Source of the DNA: Anaerobacillus alkaliphilus
GTDB taxonomy: Bacteria; Bacillota; Bacilli; Bacillales; Anaerobacillaceae
NCBI RefSeq assembly: GCF_004116265.1
Contig: NZ_QOUX01000001.1
Span: forward strand, 310,001-374,000
Reading direction: 5' to 3'
DNA: 64,000 nucleotides
Shown here: one piece after another, positions 25,926 through 33,507 of the stretch
How positions within the stretch are numbered: the stretch's first letter is position 1
Layout: the number at the start of each line of letters is the position of its first letter
Notes under the pieces: model-generated
The model's input: the letters and a program-made list of their open reading frames with translations, nothing else
Databases searched by the model: none
Told to the model about the DNA's origin: nothing
Made by a program: the position numbers and the translations under genes

Positions 25926-26594
25926 GTGTATCGCAAGGAAATTTTTCACTTTCACGAAGGGAAGCCATTAAAGGTCATCGTACGAAACTATCAAAAAAGT
26001 GATTTTGAAGAGCTCATTCAAATCCAACGTGAAAGCTTTCCACCTCCGTTTCCTTCTGAGCTATGGTGGAATGAAGAGCAACTAACGAACCATGTGACAC
26101 TTTTTCCTGAAGGTGCTCTTTGTTTAGAAGTAGAAGGAGAAATCGCAGGCTCTATGACAGGGCTCCTCGTACCGTTTGATCCGAAGCACCCCAAGCATAC
26201 GTGGGAGGAAATCACGGATAACGGTTATATTCGAAATCACGAGCCAAACGGAAATACGTTGTATGTGGTCGATATTTGCATTCGGCCTTCGTATCGGAAT
26301 CATAAATTAGGGAAAGTATTAATGGATTCGATGTACGATGTGGTTGTTCATAAAGGACTTGAACGCTTGTTAGGTGGAGGGAGAATGCCAGGGTATCACA
26401 AACTAGCTTCTGAAATGACGCCTGAAGAGTACCTACAGAAAGTTTTGAGTGGGGAAGTTCGAGATCCGGTGATTTCTTTTTTACTAATGTGTGGAAGAAC
26501 GCCTGTCACTCTAGTTGAGAATTACTTGGCAGACGAAGAATCGCATAACTTTGGGGTTTTAATGGAATGGAGAAATCCGTTTAAACAACAATAA
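25926..26594 (+). CDS. GNAT N-acetyltransferase, YhcX N-domain-like
   Basis: I chose the GTG at 25926 because AAGGAG lies 9 nt upstream; an ATG at 25905 would overlap the preceding gene and lacks a site. The 222-residue protein is a GNAT domain: IQIQRESFPPPFPSELWW near residue 33, the acetyl-CoA strand LYVVDICIRPSYRNHKLGKVLM (first part about 115-135) and a conserved LLGGGRMPGY. The last motif is unusual for general GNATs and fits the acetyltransferase part of YhcX-type enzymes. It is co-transcribed with the nitrilase gene; both likely act on one amine or amide substrate. Confidence 0.8.
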   Translation: MYRKEIFHFHEGKPLKVIVRNYQKSDFEELIQIQRESFPPPFPSELWWNEEQLTNHVTLFPEGALCLEVEGEIAGSMTGLLVPFDPKHPKHTWEEITDNGYIRNHEPNGNTLYVVDICIRPSYRNHKLGKVLMDSMYDVVVHKGLERLLGGGRMPGYHKLASEMTPEEYLQKVLSGEVRDPVISFLLMCGRTPVTLVENYLADEESHNFGVLMEWRNPFKQQ

Positions 26595-26615
26595 GGCTTA
26601 CCAATTTGGTAAGTC
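26595..26615 (+). terminator. Intrinsic terminator
   Basis: Hairpin CTTACCA-ATT-TGGTAAG followed by TCTTTTTTT, just after the GNAT stop. Confidence 0.85.
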
Positions 26616-26678
26616 TTTTTTTGAAACTTTTTGCTGTTAATAAGCGTCTAACATAAAAAGGATAAAAGGGTGGTCGAG

Positions 26679-27557
26679 ATGAGTCGAAGGTTGTTTTGTC
26701 TTTATTTTTTAATAGTAATGTTTCTTGTAGCTTGTAGTGCCGGGAATTCCTCTATGGAAAGTTCGGATCGTGCGGTTATGGACGCGGAACCAAAAATGGA
26801 GCAAGGATACGGTGGTTCGTCACAAGAAACAAGCAATACGAAAAGCCTTAATGTGACAGACCGGATGGTGATTTACAATGCTAATCTTTCGTTAGAAATT
26901 AAAGATTATCATAAGGTTGAAGCAATCATTCAAGAAAAAGTGGCTACACTCGGTGGGTACGTCGTTGAGTCTTCCATCTATTATAGTGGCGAAGACCGGA
27001 TTAACGGTCATTTAACTGTAAAGGTCCCACAGAAATCATTTCATAGTTTCATTAATGAAGTCGAGTCTGAAAGTGTAAAGGTTAATGATCGTCATGTTAG
27101 TGGGAATGACGTAACGGAAGAGTTTGTCGACTTAGAGTCTCGCTTACGTTCAAAACGTGTCGTAGAAGAAAGACTTATTAGTTTTATGGAAAAGGCTACG
27201 AAAACTGAAGATTTGTTAAAGATTTCAAGCGACCTAGCGAAAGTTCAAGAAGAAATTGAGCAGGTAATGGGACGAATGAATTATCTCAAGAACAACGTTG
27301 ACTATTCAACGGTTTCAATTTCTTTAACAGAAAGAAAAGTTAATGTTGCTTCAATCCAAGCGAGTGAAAATTTAAATACCTGGGTGAAAGCAAAGAGCTT
27401 ATTTATTGATAGTATTAATGGATTACTATCGTTCTTTTCGTTCCTAGTAGTTGTAGCAGTTGGATTGAGTCCGATATTTGTTCCAGTATTGGCTGTTGTG
27501 GTAATCTTCGTATTTTACGTTAAAAGAAAGAAAAAGAATAAACCTTTTGAGGGCTAG
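26679..27557 (+). CDS. DUF4349 lipoprotein with C-terminal membrane helix
   Basis: The ATG at 26679 is preceded by AGGGTGG. A lipoprotein signal ends in LVAC (lipobox cysteine at about residue 19). The mature part has the DUF4349 core (about 65-220): DRMVIYNANLSLEIKDY, GGYVVESS, HLTVKVPQKSFHSFINE, and a coiled coil with SDLAKVQEEIEQVMGRM. One transmembrane helix (about 255-282) and a short basic tail (KRKKKNK) follow. Its role is unknown; it should be anchored at the outer face of the membrane at both ends. It is a single gene with a good terminator before the repeat array. Confidence 0.85.
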   Translation: MSRRLFCLYFLIVMFLVACSAGNSSMESSDRAVMDAEPKMEQGYGGSSQETSNTKSLNVTDRMVIYNANLSLEIKDYHKVEAIIQEKVATLGGYVVESSIYYSGEDRINGHLTVKVPQKSFHSFINEVESESVKVNDRHVSGNDVTEEFVDLESRLRSKRVVEERLISFMEKATKTEDLLKISSDLAKVQEEIEQVMGRMNYLKNNVDYSTVSISLTERKVNVASIQASENLNTWVKAKSLFIDSINGLLSFFSFLVVVAVGLSPIFVPVLAVVVIFVFYVKRKKKNKPFEG

Positions 27558-27576
27558 TAGTAGTTAGGTTAGTTTG

Positions 27577-27604
27577 CAATTGCTTCGATAACGAGAAGCA
27601 ATTG
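27577..27604 (+). terminator. Intrinsic terminator of the DUF4349 gene
   Basis: Hairpin CAATTGCTTC / GAAGCAATTG around an 8-nt loop, followed by eight T. Confidence 0.88.
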
Positions 27605-27648
27605 TTTTTTTTGTTTGGTATCATATTTCCCAGAATAGAAGCAAGAAT

Positions 27649-28416
27649 GATCTTAGTTACACGATTCTCCTAGTAACTGTAAAAAACGGGCGGCGAGACT
27701 GATCTTAGTTACACGATTCTCCTAGTAACTGTAAAATACGGTAAGCAAGAAAGATCTTAGTTACACAATTCTCCTAGTAACTGTAAAAAAGGGGCAGCAA
27801 GACTGATCTTAGTTACACAATTCTCCTAGTAACTGTAAAAAAGGGTAAGCAAGACTGATTTTAGTTACACAATTCTCCTAGTAACTGTAAAAAAGGGGCA
27901 GCGAGACTGATCTTAGTTACACAATTCTCCTAGTAACTGTAAAAAAGGGTAAGCAAGACTGATCTTAGTTACACAATTCTCCTAGTAATTGTAAAAAAGG
28001 GTAAGCAAGACTGACCTTAGTTACGCAATTTTCCTAGTAACTGTAAAATACGGTAAGCAAGAAAGATCTTAGTTACACAATTCTCCTAACATCTGTAAAA
28101 TATGGTAAGCAAGCAGGATCTAAGTTACAAAATTCTCCTAACATCTGTAAAATAGGGTAAGCAAGAAAGATCTTAGTTACACAATTCTCCTAGTAACTGT
28201 AAAATACGGTGAGCAAGAAAGTTCTTAGTTACAAAATTCTCCTAATACTTGTAAAATAGGGTAAGCAAGACTGACCTTAGTTACACAATTCTCCTAGTAC
28301 CTGTAAAATAGGGTAAGCAAGAAAGATCTAAGTTACACAATTTTCCTAATAACTGTAAAAAACGGTGAGCAAGCCTCCCCTTAGTTACATAACTCTCCTA
28401 ATAAATGAAAAATAAA
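27649..28416. repeat. Tandem array of 52-bp repeats, 14 full copies plus a partial one
   Basis: Units start every 52 nt without a single indel (27649, 27701, 27753 and so on to 28325, with a decaying copy at 28377). The consensus runs GATCTTAGTTACACAATTCT, then CCTAGTAACTGTAAAA, then a variable AGGGTAAGCAAGACT-like tail. Most copies contain the inverted repeat AGTTAC-N13-GTAACT; copies 9, 10 and 12 lose its right arm. A unit of 52 is not divisible by three and contains stops, so this is not coding. There are no unique spacers, so it is not CRISPR. It lies between the DUF4349 terminator and the flavoprotein gene, in a 1.1-kb gene-free stretch. Function unknown. Confidence 0.95.
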
Positions 28417-28598
28417 ACACAGGTAGAAACGCCTTCATCCCTAAGTTCCCGAAAAAGTATAGAAAAAATCTATTTTTAAAAATTAAGTGAACAAAACAAA
28501 ATAGTATGACCAATTACCAATACCAGGTGACAAATGTAACTTGTCTAAAAGTTCACATTGTTGATACGATACTCTCATGACAACGGGAATAGAGAAAA

Positions 28599-28613
28599 TG
28601 TTACTAGGTAACA
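28599..28613. promoter_or_regulatory. Palindrome upstream of the NMO/FabK-like gene
   Basis: Perfect inverted repeat TGTTAC-TAG-GTAACA, 58 nt upstream of the start codon. It resembles an operator. Its half-site GTTAC also occurs in each 52-bp repeat (AGTTAC/GTAACT). The regulator is unknown. Confidence 0.45.
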
Positions 28614-28671
28614 ATAAAGAGGAAAAATATCCCATGTTGTAAATGACAAATTGTTTTGAGGGGGAGCTTAA

Positions 28672-29640
28672 TTGAACATTCCACAGTTGAAAATTGCTCA
28701 TATGACACCGAAGGTACCAATCATGCAGGGAGGAATGGGAGTAGCTATTTCTTTAAGTGGTTTAGCTTCTGCTGTTGCTAATGCAGGGGGAATTGGTATT
28801 ATTTCAGGAACAGGTATTCCAATTGAAGAGATGCGAGCACAAATCAGAAGAGCGCGCGAACTTACAAAAGGCGTTGGCTATATTGGTGTAAACGTCTTGT
28901 TTGCAATGACAGACTTTGCCAACACGATTAAAGCAGCAATGGAAGAAAAGGTAGATTTTATTATTTCTGGAGCCGGTATTTCTCGTGATATGTATCAATG
29001 GGGAAGAGAGTACGGAGTTCCAGTTATTTCGATTGTTTCTTCGGGCAAGCTTGCTAAAATATCGCAAAAGCTTGGAGCTGCTGCTGTTGTTGTAGAAGGT
29101 TTTGAAGCTGGTGGGCACTTAGGTACAGATCGTCCGCTATTTGAGATTTTACCAGAAGTTGTTGCGGCCGTTGACATTCCAGTGATCGCGGCAGGTGGGA
29201 TTATGACAGGTGAGGATATCGCTAAGGCCATTCAAATGGGTGCGTCAGGTGTGCAAATGGGAACTCGATTTGTTGCAAGTGTCGAGTGCGATGCGCCAGA
29301 CTCCTATAAGCAAAAATATCTTGATTGCCAAGAAGGAGAAACAGTTTTGGTAAAAACGACGGTTGGCCTTCAAGGGAGAGCGATCAAAAATAGTTTTGTT
29401 GAAAGAGTAAACAATCTTGAAAAAATAAAAATTGAAAAATGTCATTCTTGCTTAAAACAATGCAATTATCAATTTTGTACGCTTGATTCACTCGTTCAAG
29501 CCGTAAAAGGCAATGTGGAAAATGGAATTGTATTTGCAGGAGCAAGAGTGAGTGAAATTAAAGAAATTCTACCAGTACAAACAATTATTGATAACTTAAT
29601 GGAAAGTTGCAGAACATCTTTCAAGTTAAAAACAAGCTAA
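28672..29640 (+). CDS. Nitronate monooxygenase / FabK-like FMN protein
   Basis: The start is TTG at 28672, with GGGGGAG upstream. The 322-residue protein is a TIM-barrel FMN enzyme of the nitronate monooxygenase/enoyl-ACP reductase II family: VPIMQGGMGVAISLSGLA (about 14-31), GGIGIISGTG, EGFEAGGHLGTDRP (about 142-155), and the phosphate-binding AAGGIMTGEDIAKAI plus GASGVQMGTRF. A C-terminal cysteine cluster C-x2-C-x3-C-x5-C (CHSCLKQCNYQFC, about residues 260-272) could bind a metal or iron-sulfur cluster and is not part of the classical enzyme. The physiological substrate cannot be set from sequence; nitroalkane oxidation and enoyl reduction are both possible. Confidence 0.8.
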   Translation: MNIPQLKIAHMTPKVPIMQGGMGVAISLSGLASAVANAGGIGIISGTGIPIEEMRAQIRRARELTKGVGYIGVNVLFAMTDFANTIKAAMEEKVDFIISGAGISRDMYQWGREYGVPVISIVSSGKLAKISQKLGAAAVVVEGFEAGGHLGTDRPLFEILPEVVAAVDIPVIAAGGIMTGEDIAKAIQMGASGVQMGTRFVASVECDAPDSYKQKYLDCQEGETVLVKTTVGLQGRAIKNSFVERVNNLEKIKIEKCHSCLKQCNYQFCTLDSLVQAVKGNVENGIVFAGARVSEIKEILPVQTIIDNLMESCRTSFKLKTS

Positions 29641-29674
29641 AAAACGAGTAGAGGATACCCTCTACTCGTTTTTT
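29641..29674. terminator. Bidirectional terminator
   Basis: Stem ACGAGTAGAGG / CCTCTACTCGT with flanking A and T runs, between convergent genes. Confidence 0.9.
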
Positions 29675-30578
29675 ATTCTTTTTCGTAAGTAATTGTGGCA
29701 ATTGCATCATGAACATGGATGGATTCTTCATTACGACATTCTACAGTAAATGCTTTCACCAATGGATTTTCATAAAGATCAGCAGCAACAAGGCGTACCA
29801 TATCCTCTACAAACCTTGGGTTTTCATAGGCATTTTCGGTTACTAACTTTTCATCTGGACGCTTTAAGATTGGGTGCAGCTTAGCACTTGCATTTGTTTC
29901 AGCTGCATCAAGTAAAGCTTTTTTCCAATCTTTATCGCATACACTATCCGAATAGAGAACAGTCTCAATCCGAACATAGCCTCGTTGATTATGGGCACTA
30001 TACTCACTAATTTCTTTTGAACATGGACATAGTGTTGTAACTGCGCCTGTTAATCCCGTTTCGTACGTATATTGATCGACATCACTATTGTAGGTAACTT
30101 TCATTTTTGCGTCTGCGTGCATCAAACCAACTTTATCTAATGCAGGGCTTTTACGCTCAAAAAACCATGGGAAAGTAACTTCTAATGTTGCAGATGTTTG
30201 TTCCATTTTCTCCGCCAGTTCCTTCGTAAAGCGTTGCAAGTGATCAAACGATAAAACGAAACCTTCTTCATGATACTGTTGAAGGAGCTCTGTTAAGCGA
30301 CTCATGTTAATACCTTTTGACATTTGGTTAAGACTTGTTGTTAAGGCAAAGGTAGCAATTGTTGTTTGTACTTTTGGCTCAAGTTCTGAGTGAACAATTA
30401 CTGGGTGCTTTACGTTGCAGATCCCAACTGAATTTATCGCGAATAGAAAATCATTTGGTGTATTCTGTAAGTCTGGCATTTTTTCTTTATCAGTTGGTTT
30501 TGATCCTTTAATAGGTGGAACTGAGCCAAAGCGTTTATGTCTTTCTGCTTTAGTTGGTAAATCAATTGTTTTTATCAT
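29673..30578 (-). CDS. folE2: GTP cyclohydrolase FolE2 (type IB)
   Basis: This enzyme converts GTP to 7,8-dihydroneopterin triphosphate, the first step of folate (and queuosine) synthesis, using a metal other than zinc alone. The ATG at 30576-30578 (GAGGT upstream) gives MIKTIDLPTKAERHKRFGSV and 301 residues. Family landmarks are SVPPIKGSKPTDKEKMPDLQ, NSVGICNVKHPV and the TTLCPCSKEISEYSAHNQRG metal/catalytic region. In B. subtilis the orthologue is induced under zinc limitation by Zur; I did not find a Zur-like inverted repeat upstream here. It is a single gene. Confidence 0.93.
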   Translation of the reverse strand: MIKTIDLPTKAERHKRFGSVPPIKGSKPTDKEKMPDLQNTPNDFLFAINSVGICNVKHPVIVHSELEPKVQTTIATFALTTSLNQMSKGINMSRLTELLQQYHEEGFVLSFDHLQRFTKELAEKMEQTSATLEVTFPWFFERKSPALDKVGLMHADAKMKVTYNSDVDQYTYETGLTGAVTTLCPCSKEISEYSAHNQRGYVRIETVLYSDSVCDKDWKKALLDAAETNASAKLHPILKRPDEKLVTENAYENPRFVEDMVRLVAADLYENPLVKAFTVECRNEESIHVHDAIATITYEKE

Positions 30579-30833
30579 TGTAATAACCTCACTTTGTTTT
30601 AAGTGCATGTAAAGCTCTTGCCTTTATTATAGTGACAATAGCTTAATAGTACAAAAGATTTGAACTTTCATTGAACTTCCTTTTAAATCAATTCTTTAAA
30701 ATTTAATAATGGTGACGAAACCTTTGTGTTCAAAGTGTCCTGTTTATTAGCAGTTCGTACAATTGTATCCTGATGTTCTCTATCCTTTACTAAATGCATA
30801 TTTTAAATCAAAGGAATGTTAGGGGGGAGAACA

Positions 30834-31559
30834 GTGAACCGTTTTGCATATTACAGTGAAGATCCTGAGCAGGTCGAAGAATATGTAAAATCAATCCTGC
30901 CGTTTATCTCTGATATTCGTGAGTTTGAGCTTCATTACATCGAACAAACTCCTTACATTGAAGTGATTGAAAAAAGTGGAACCTCTCATCGAAGGGTTTT
31001 CTATAGTCGAAAAGAATATGAGGCTAGTATGAAGAATTCTTTTCGACAGCTAGTAAGAAAACTTAGGTATACTTTTATCCTGAGAGACGATTCGTTAAAT
31101 GAAGTTTGGCTAAATACGAGTACAAAGATGATTGAAACACTTAATATTCTTCACATGCTTGGGATCAAAGAGTTTCACCATTATCGAAACAAAGCTACCT
31201 ATAAAGCTACGAATCTTGTACCAAAACATGATTTCAATGTACTAGTGGAAGATGCGGATGAGAATAAGCTTTTTCTTGCGAAATTTAAATTTCCTTATGC
31301 ATGTAAACGACTAAAAGCTGTTGAATATATTCAACAGTTTGGTTATTTAAAACCTTATGCTACGAAGTTTGAATATGGCAAGGACATTACCTATTTTGAT
31401 AAAAGTACAATTCGAGAAGCTGAGGCGTATGAATATGCAACTAATAACTCATTTTTGTTTGAGGATGAAGGTATGAATCTGAAAACTGGGTTATTAATCA
31501 TTGAAGAAGTAGCGAAGCTCTCAGGAGGGGATGTAGATATTGTCTTATTTTCACATTAA
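30834..31559 (+). CDS. Hypothetical protein, 241 aa
   Basis: I do not recognise this family. The GTG at 30834 follows AGGGGGGAGA. The product is soluble and basic in the middle (FRQLVRKLRYTFILRD, about 70-85), with several aromatic-rich strands (FAYYSEDPEQVEEYV at the N-terminus, FLAKFKFPYACKRLKAVEY near 150). There is no signal peptide, membrane helix or metal motif. The distance of 63 nt to the downstream YhaM-like gene, without a terminator, leaves a shared transcript possible. Confidence 0.7.
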   Translation: MNRFAYYSEDPEQVEEYVKSILPFISDIREFELHYIEQTPYIEVIEKSGTSHRRVFYSRKEYEASMKNSFRQLVRKLRYTFILRDDSLNEVWLNTSTKMIETLNILHMLGIKEFHHYRNKATYKATNLVPKHDFNVLVEDADENKLFLAKFKFPYACKRLKAVEYIQQFGYLKPYATKFEYGKDITYFDKSTIREAEAYEYATNNSFLFEDEGMNLKTGLLIIEEVAKLSGGDVDIVLFSH

Positions 31560-31622
31560 AAAATCATAGGCTTAAATCCCTTTTCATACATTGTAGTAAT
31601 GAGAATGTGAGGAGGAAGGACG

Positions 31623-32588
31623 TTGCGGAAAGTAATTCAAAGTCTAGCAGTGAATGAAACAATTAAAGAACACTTTTTGCTCACTAGTCTACAAACCAAG
31701 CTTGGCAAAAACGGCACCTATTTTGAAATGACACTAGCAGATGCTTCAGGAGAAATCAGGGCACGAAAATGGGATTTAACAGAAAAAGATTACCAGCTTT
31801 ATGATATTCTGCATAAAGAGCTTCCCCAGGTAGTACTCATTAAAGGAATAGCTAGACAATTTCAACAAAACGTTGATTTAAAGGTGTTTTACATGGTGTT
31901 TCCGGATGAAGAAACACCTGTTTCAATCTCTGAGTTTTTACCATCCGCTCCGATAAAGGTTGAAGAGACGTTTCGAGAAGTAGACGAAACGATAACTAGT
32001 ATTCAAAACGAGACCTTACAAAGAGTTGTCAGTGAAATTTATAAGCTCTATCGACCGTTTCTTGTTCAATATCCTGCCTCTCTTCATGCACACCAGGGCT
32101 ATGGTGGTTTATTATGGCATACTGCTAATACCGTTAGACTCTGTGAGACAGTGATTGGATTGTACCCGCAGATGTTAAATCGCGATCTCCTTATCAGTGG
32201 TGCCATTTTGCATGATTTAGCGAAAATAAAAGATTATAAATTAGAAAAAGGTATCGTTACAAAGGTTACCGATAAATCAAAGTTTATTGGGCATATCGTT
32301 ACAATGGCTCATGATATTAGAGAGACAGCTCGTAGGTTAAACATCGATGTTCATTCTAGTGAAGTTGAACTTCTGGAACATTTAATCTTAAGTCACCATG
32401 GCAAGGGTGAATATGGCAGTCCAGTAGAACCATCAATTCCTGAAGCATTTGCCTTACATTTAGTGGACTTACTTGACACTCGATTAGGTATTGTCCATCA
32501 TTTATGGGAAAAAACTCCTCAAGGGGAGTGGTCAGATTGGTCAAAAGTGTTGGAAAAGAGGTTTAAAAAAATATCTGTAGAAGGGTGA
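31623..32588 (+). CDS. yhaM: 3'-5' exoribonuclease YhaM family protein
   Basis: The start is TTG at 31623 with GAGGAAGGA upstream. The 321-residue protein has an N-terminal OB-fold (about 12-100: LLTSLQTKLGKNGTYFEM, ASGEIRARKWDL) and an HD phosphohydrolase domain (about 160-285) with LLWHTANTVRLCE, the metal pair ILHDLAK and LSHHGKGEYG near 260. This architecture and length match YhaM (314 aa in B. subtilis), a 3'-5' exonuclease on RNA and single-stranded DNA. The local context differs from the B. subtilis yhaM locus, so it may be a paralogue. It is followed by the deacylase gene after 63 nt. Confidence 0.82.
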   Translation: MRKVIQSLAVNETIKEHFLLTSLQTKLGKNGTYFEMTLADASGEIRARKWDLTEKDYQLYDILHKELPQVVLIKGIARQFQQNVDLKVFYMVFPDEETPVSISEFLPSAPIKVEETFREVDETITSIQNETLQRVVSEIYKLYRPFLVQYPASLHAHQGYGGLLWHTANTVRLCETVIGLYPQMLNRDLLISGAILHDLAKIKDYKLEKGIVTKVTDKSKFIGHIVTMAHDIRETARRLNIDVHSSEVELLEHLILSHHGKGEYGSPVEPSIPEAFALHLVDLLDTRLGIVHHLWEKTPQGEWSDWSKVLEKRFKKISVEG

Positions 32589-32651
32589 CTGTTGTAGTCA
32601 TCCTTTCTTTCTTTTTCCAAATAGGTTTATAATTACTTTGAGGTGGAAAAT

Positions 32652-33131
32652 ATGGCCAAAGAGAAAAAAACGAATGCAATGCGGATGCTAGATAAGGAAA
32701 AGATACAGTATGACACCTATACATATGAAAGTGAAGATGGAAAAATAGACGGTGTTTCGGTTGCCAATAAAATAAACAAAGATGTTGAGTTGGTTTATAA
32801 AACATTAGTGGCCCAAGGGACTAGCAAACAATATTATGTGTTTATCATTCCTGTGGAAAAAGAGTTAGATTTTAAAAAGGGTGCAAAGGCTGTAGGGGAG
32901 AAAAAAATTGAGATGATTCCAGTAAAAGAAATTCTCAATTTAACAGGCTATATTCGAGGAGGCTGTTCTCCTATCGGAATGAAGAAACTCTTTCGTACGG
33001 TCATTGATCAAAGTGCTGAGAATTTACCTTCAATTATTGTTAGTGGTGGAAAAATCGGTTTGCAAGTCGAATTAGCAGTAGCTGATTTAGTGAAAGTGAT
33101 TAAAGGAGAATTAGCCGAAATCATTCATTAA
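32652..33131 (+). CDS. ybaK: Cys-tRNA(Pro) deacylase YbaK
   Basis: A 159-residue editing protein that hydrolyses cysteine mischarged on tRNA(Pro). The ATG at 32652 follows GAGGTGG. Family landmarks are TNAMRMLDKEKIQYD, VYKTLVAQG (about 47-55), the catalytic lysine region KGAKAVGEKKIEM and GYIRGGCSPIGMKK (about 99-112). Length is normal. It ends in a long terminator and probably shares a transcript with the yhaM-like gene. Confidence 0.92.
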   Translation: MAKEKKTNAMRMLDKEKIQYDTYTYESEDGKIDGVSVANKINKDVELVYKTLVAQGTSKQYYVFIIPVEKELDFKKGAKAVGEKKIEMIPVKEILNLTGYIRGGCSPIGMKKLFRTVIDQSAENLPSIIVSGGKIGLQVELAVADLVKVIKGELAEIIH

Positions 33132-33175
33132 AAAATGTAGGATGGTTGTATGAACTACAAACATCCTACATTTTT
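33131..33175 (+). terminator. Intrinsic terminator of ybaK
   Basis: Stem TGTAGGATG / CATCCTACA, with an inner TTGTA/TACAA helix, and TTTTT tail. Confidence 0.88.
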
Positions 33176-33289
33176 ATTGTAGAAATAAGTTCATGAACTT
33201 GTCTCTCCCGAATATCTTTTACTATAGGGACTATTACTAGAGTTTGGAGTAACTAACCTTTGCTGAAAGAAGAGTAGGGAGAGGATACT

Positions 33290-33454
33290 GTGAAATTGTT
33301 TAGAAAAAAAAGAAAAGAATACGCGATCATTGATAAGGAAGGTAGAGTGTTTATGCAGCCTGTTGATGACCGTCAATGGGTACTAGATATGTATCGAAGA
33401 AAAGGGTACATCGTCGATAGGCACTCAATAAGGGATGGGAAAGTAGAAGAGTAA
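33290..33454 (+). CDS. Small basic hypothetical protein, 54 aa
   Basis: A GTG start with GGGAGAGG upstream opens a 54-codon frame ending at a bidirectional terminator. The product is strongly basic at the N-terminus (MKLFRKKRKEYAIIDKEGRV) and ends acidic (RDGKVEE), with two tryptophan/tyrosine-rich stretches between (DDRQWVLDMYRRKGYIVDRH). A good ribosome binding site, natural codon use and exact placement between terminators support a real gene. I do not recognise the family. Confidence 0.7.
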   Translation: MKLFRKKRKEYAIIDKEGRVFMQPVDDRQWVLDMYRRKGYIVDRHSIRDGKVEE

Positions 33455-33455
33455 T

Positions 33456-33497
33456 AAAAAAGTACACAGTCATATCAAAATGAACTGTGTACTTTTA
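33456..33497. terminator. Bidirectional terminator
   Basis: Stem AAAAGTACACAGT / ACTGTGTACTTTT, between convergent genes. Confidence 0.88.
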
Positions 33498-33507
33498 TCT
33501 GTATGGA

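Noticed and set aside
27649-28416. CRISPR array
   Set aside because: All 52 nt repeat; there are no unique spacers, no leader and no cas genes in the window.
30579-30833. Zur box upstream of folE2
   Set aside because: No inverted repeat of the AAATCGTAAT type was found; the folE2 orthologue is Zur-controlled in B. subtilis but not visibly here.
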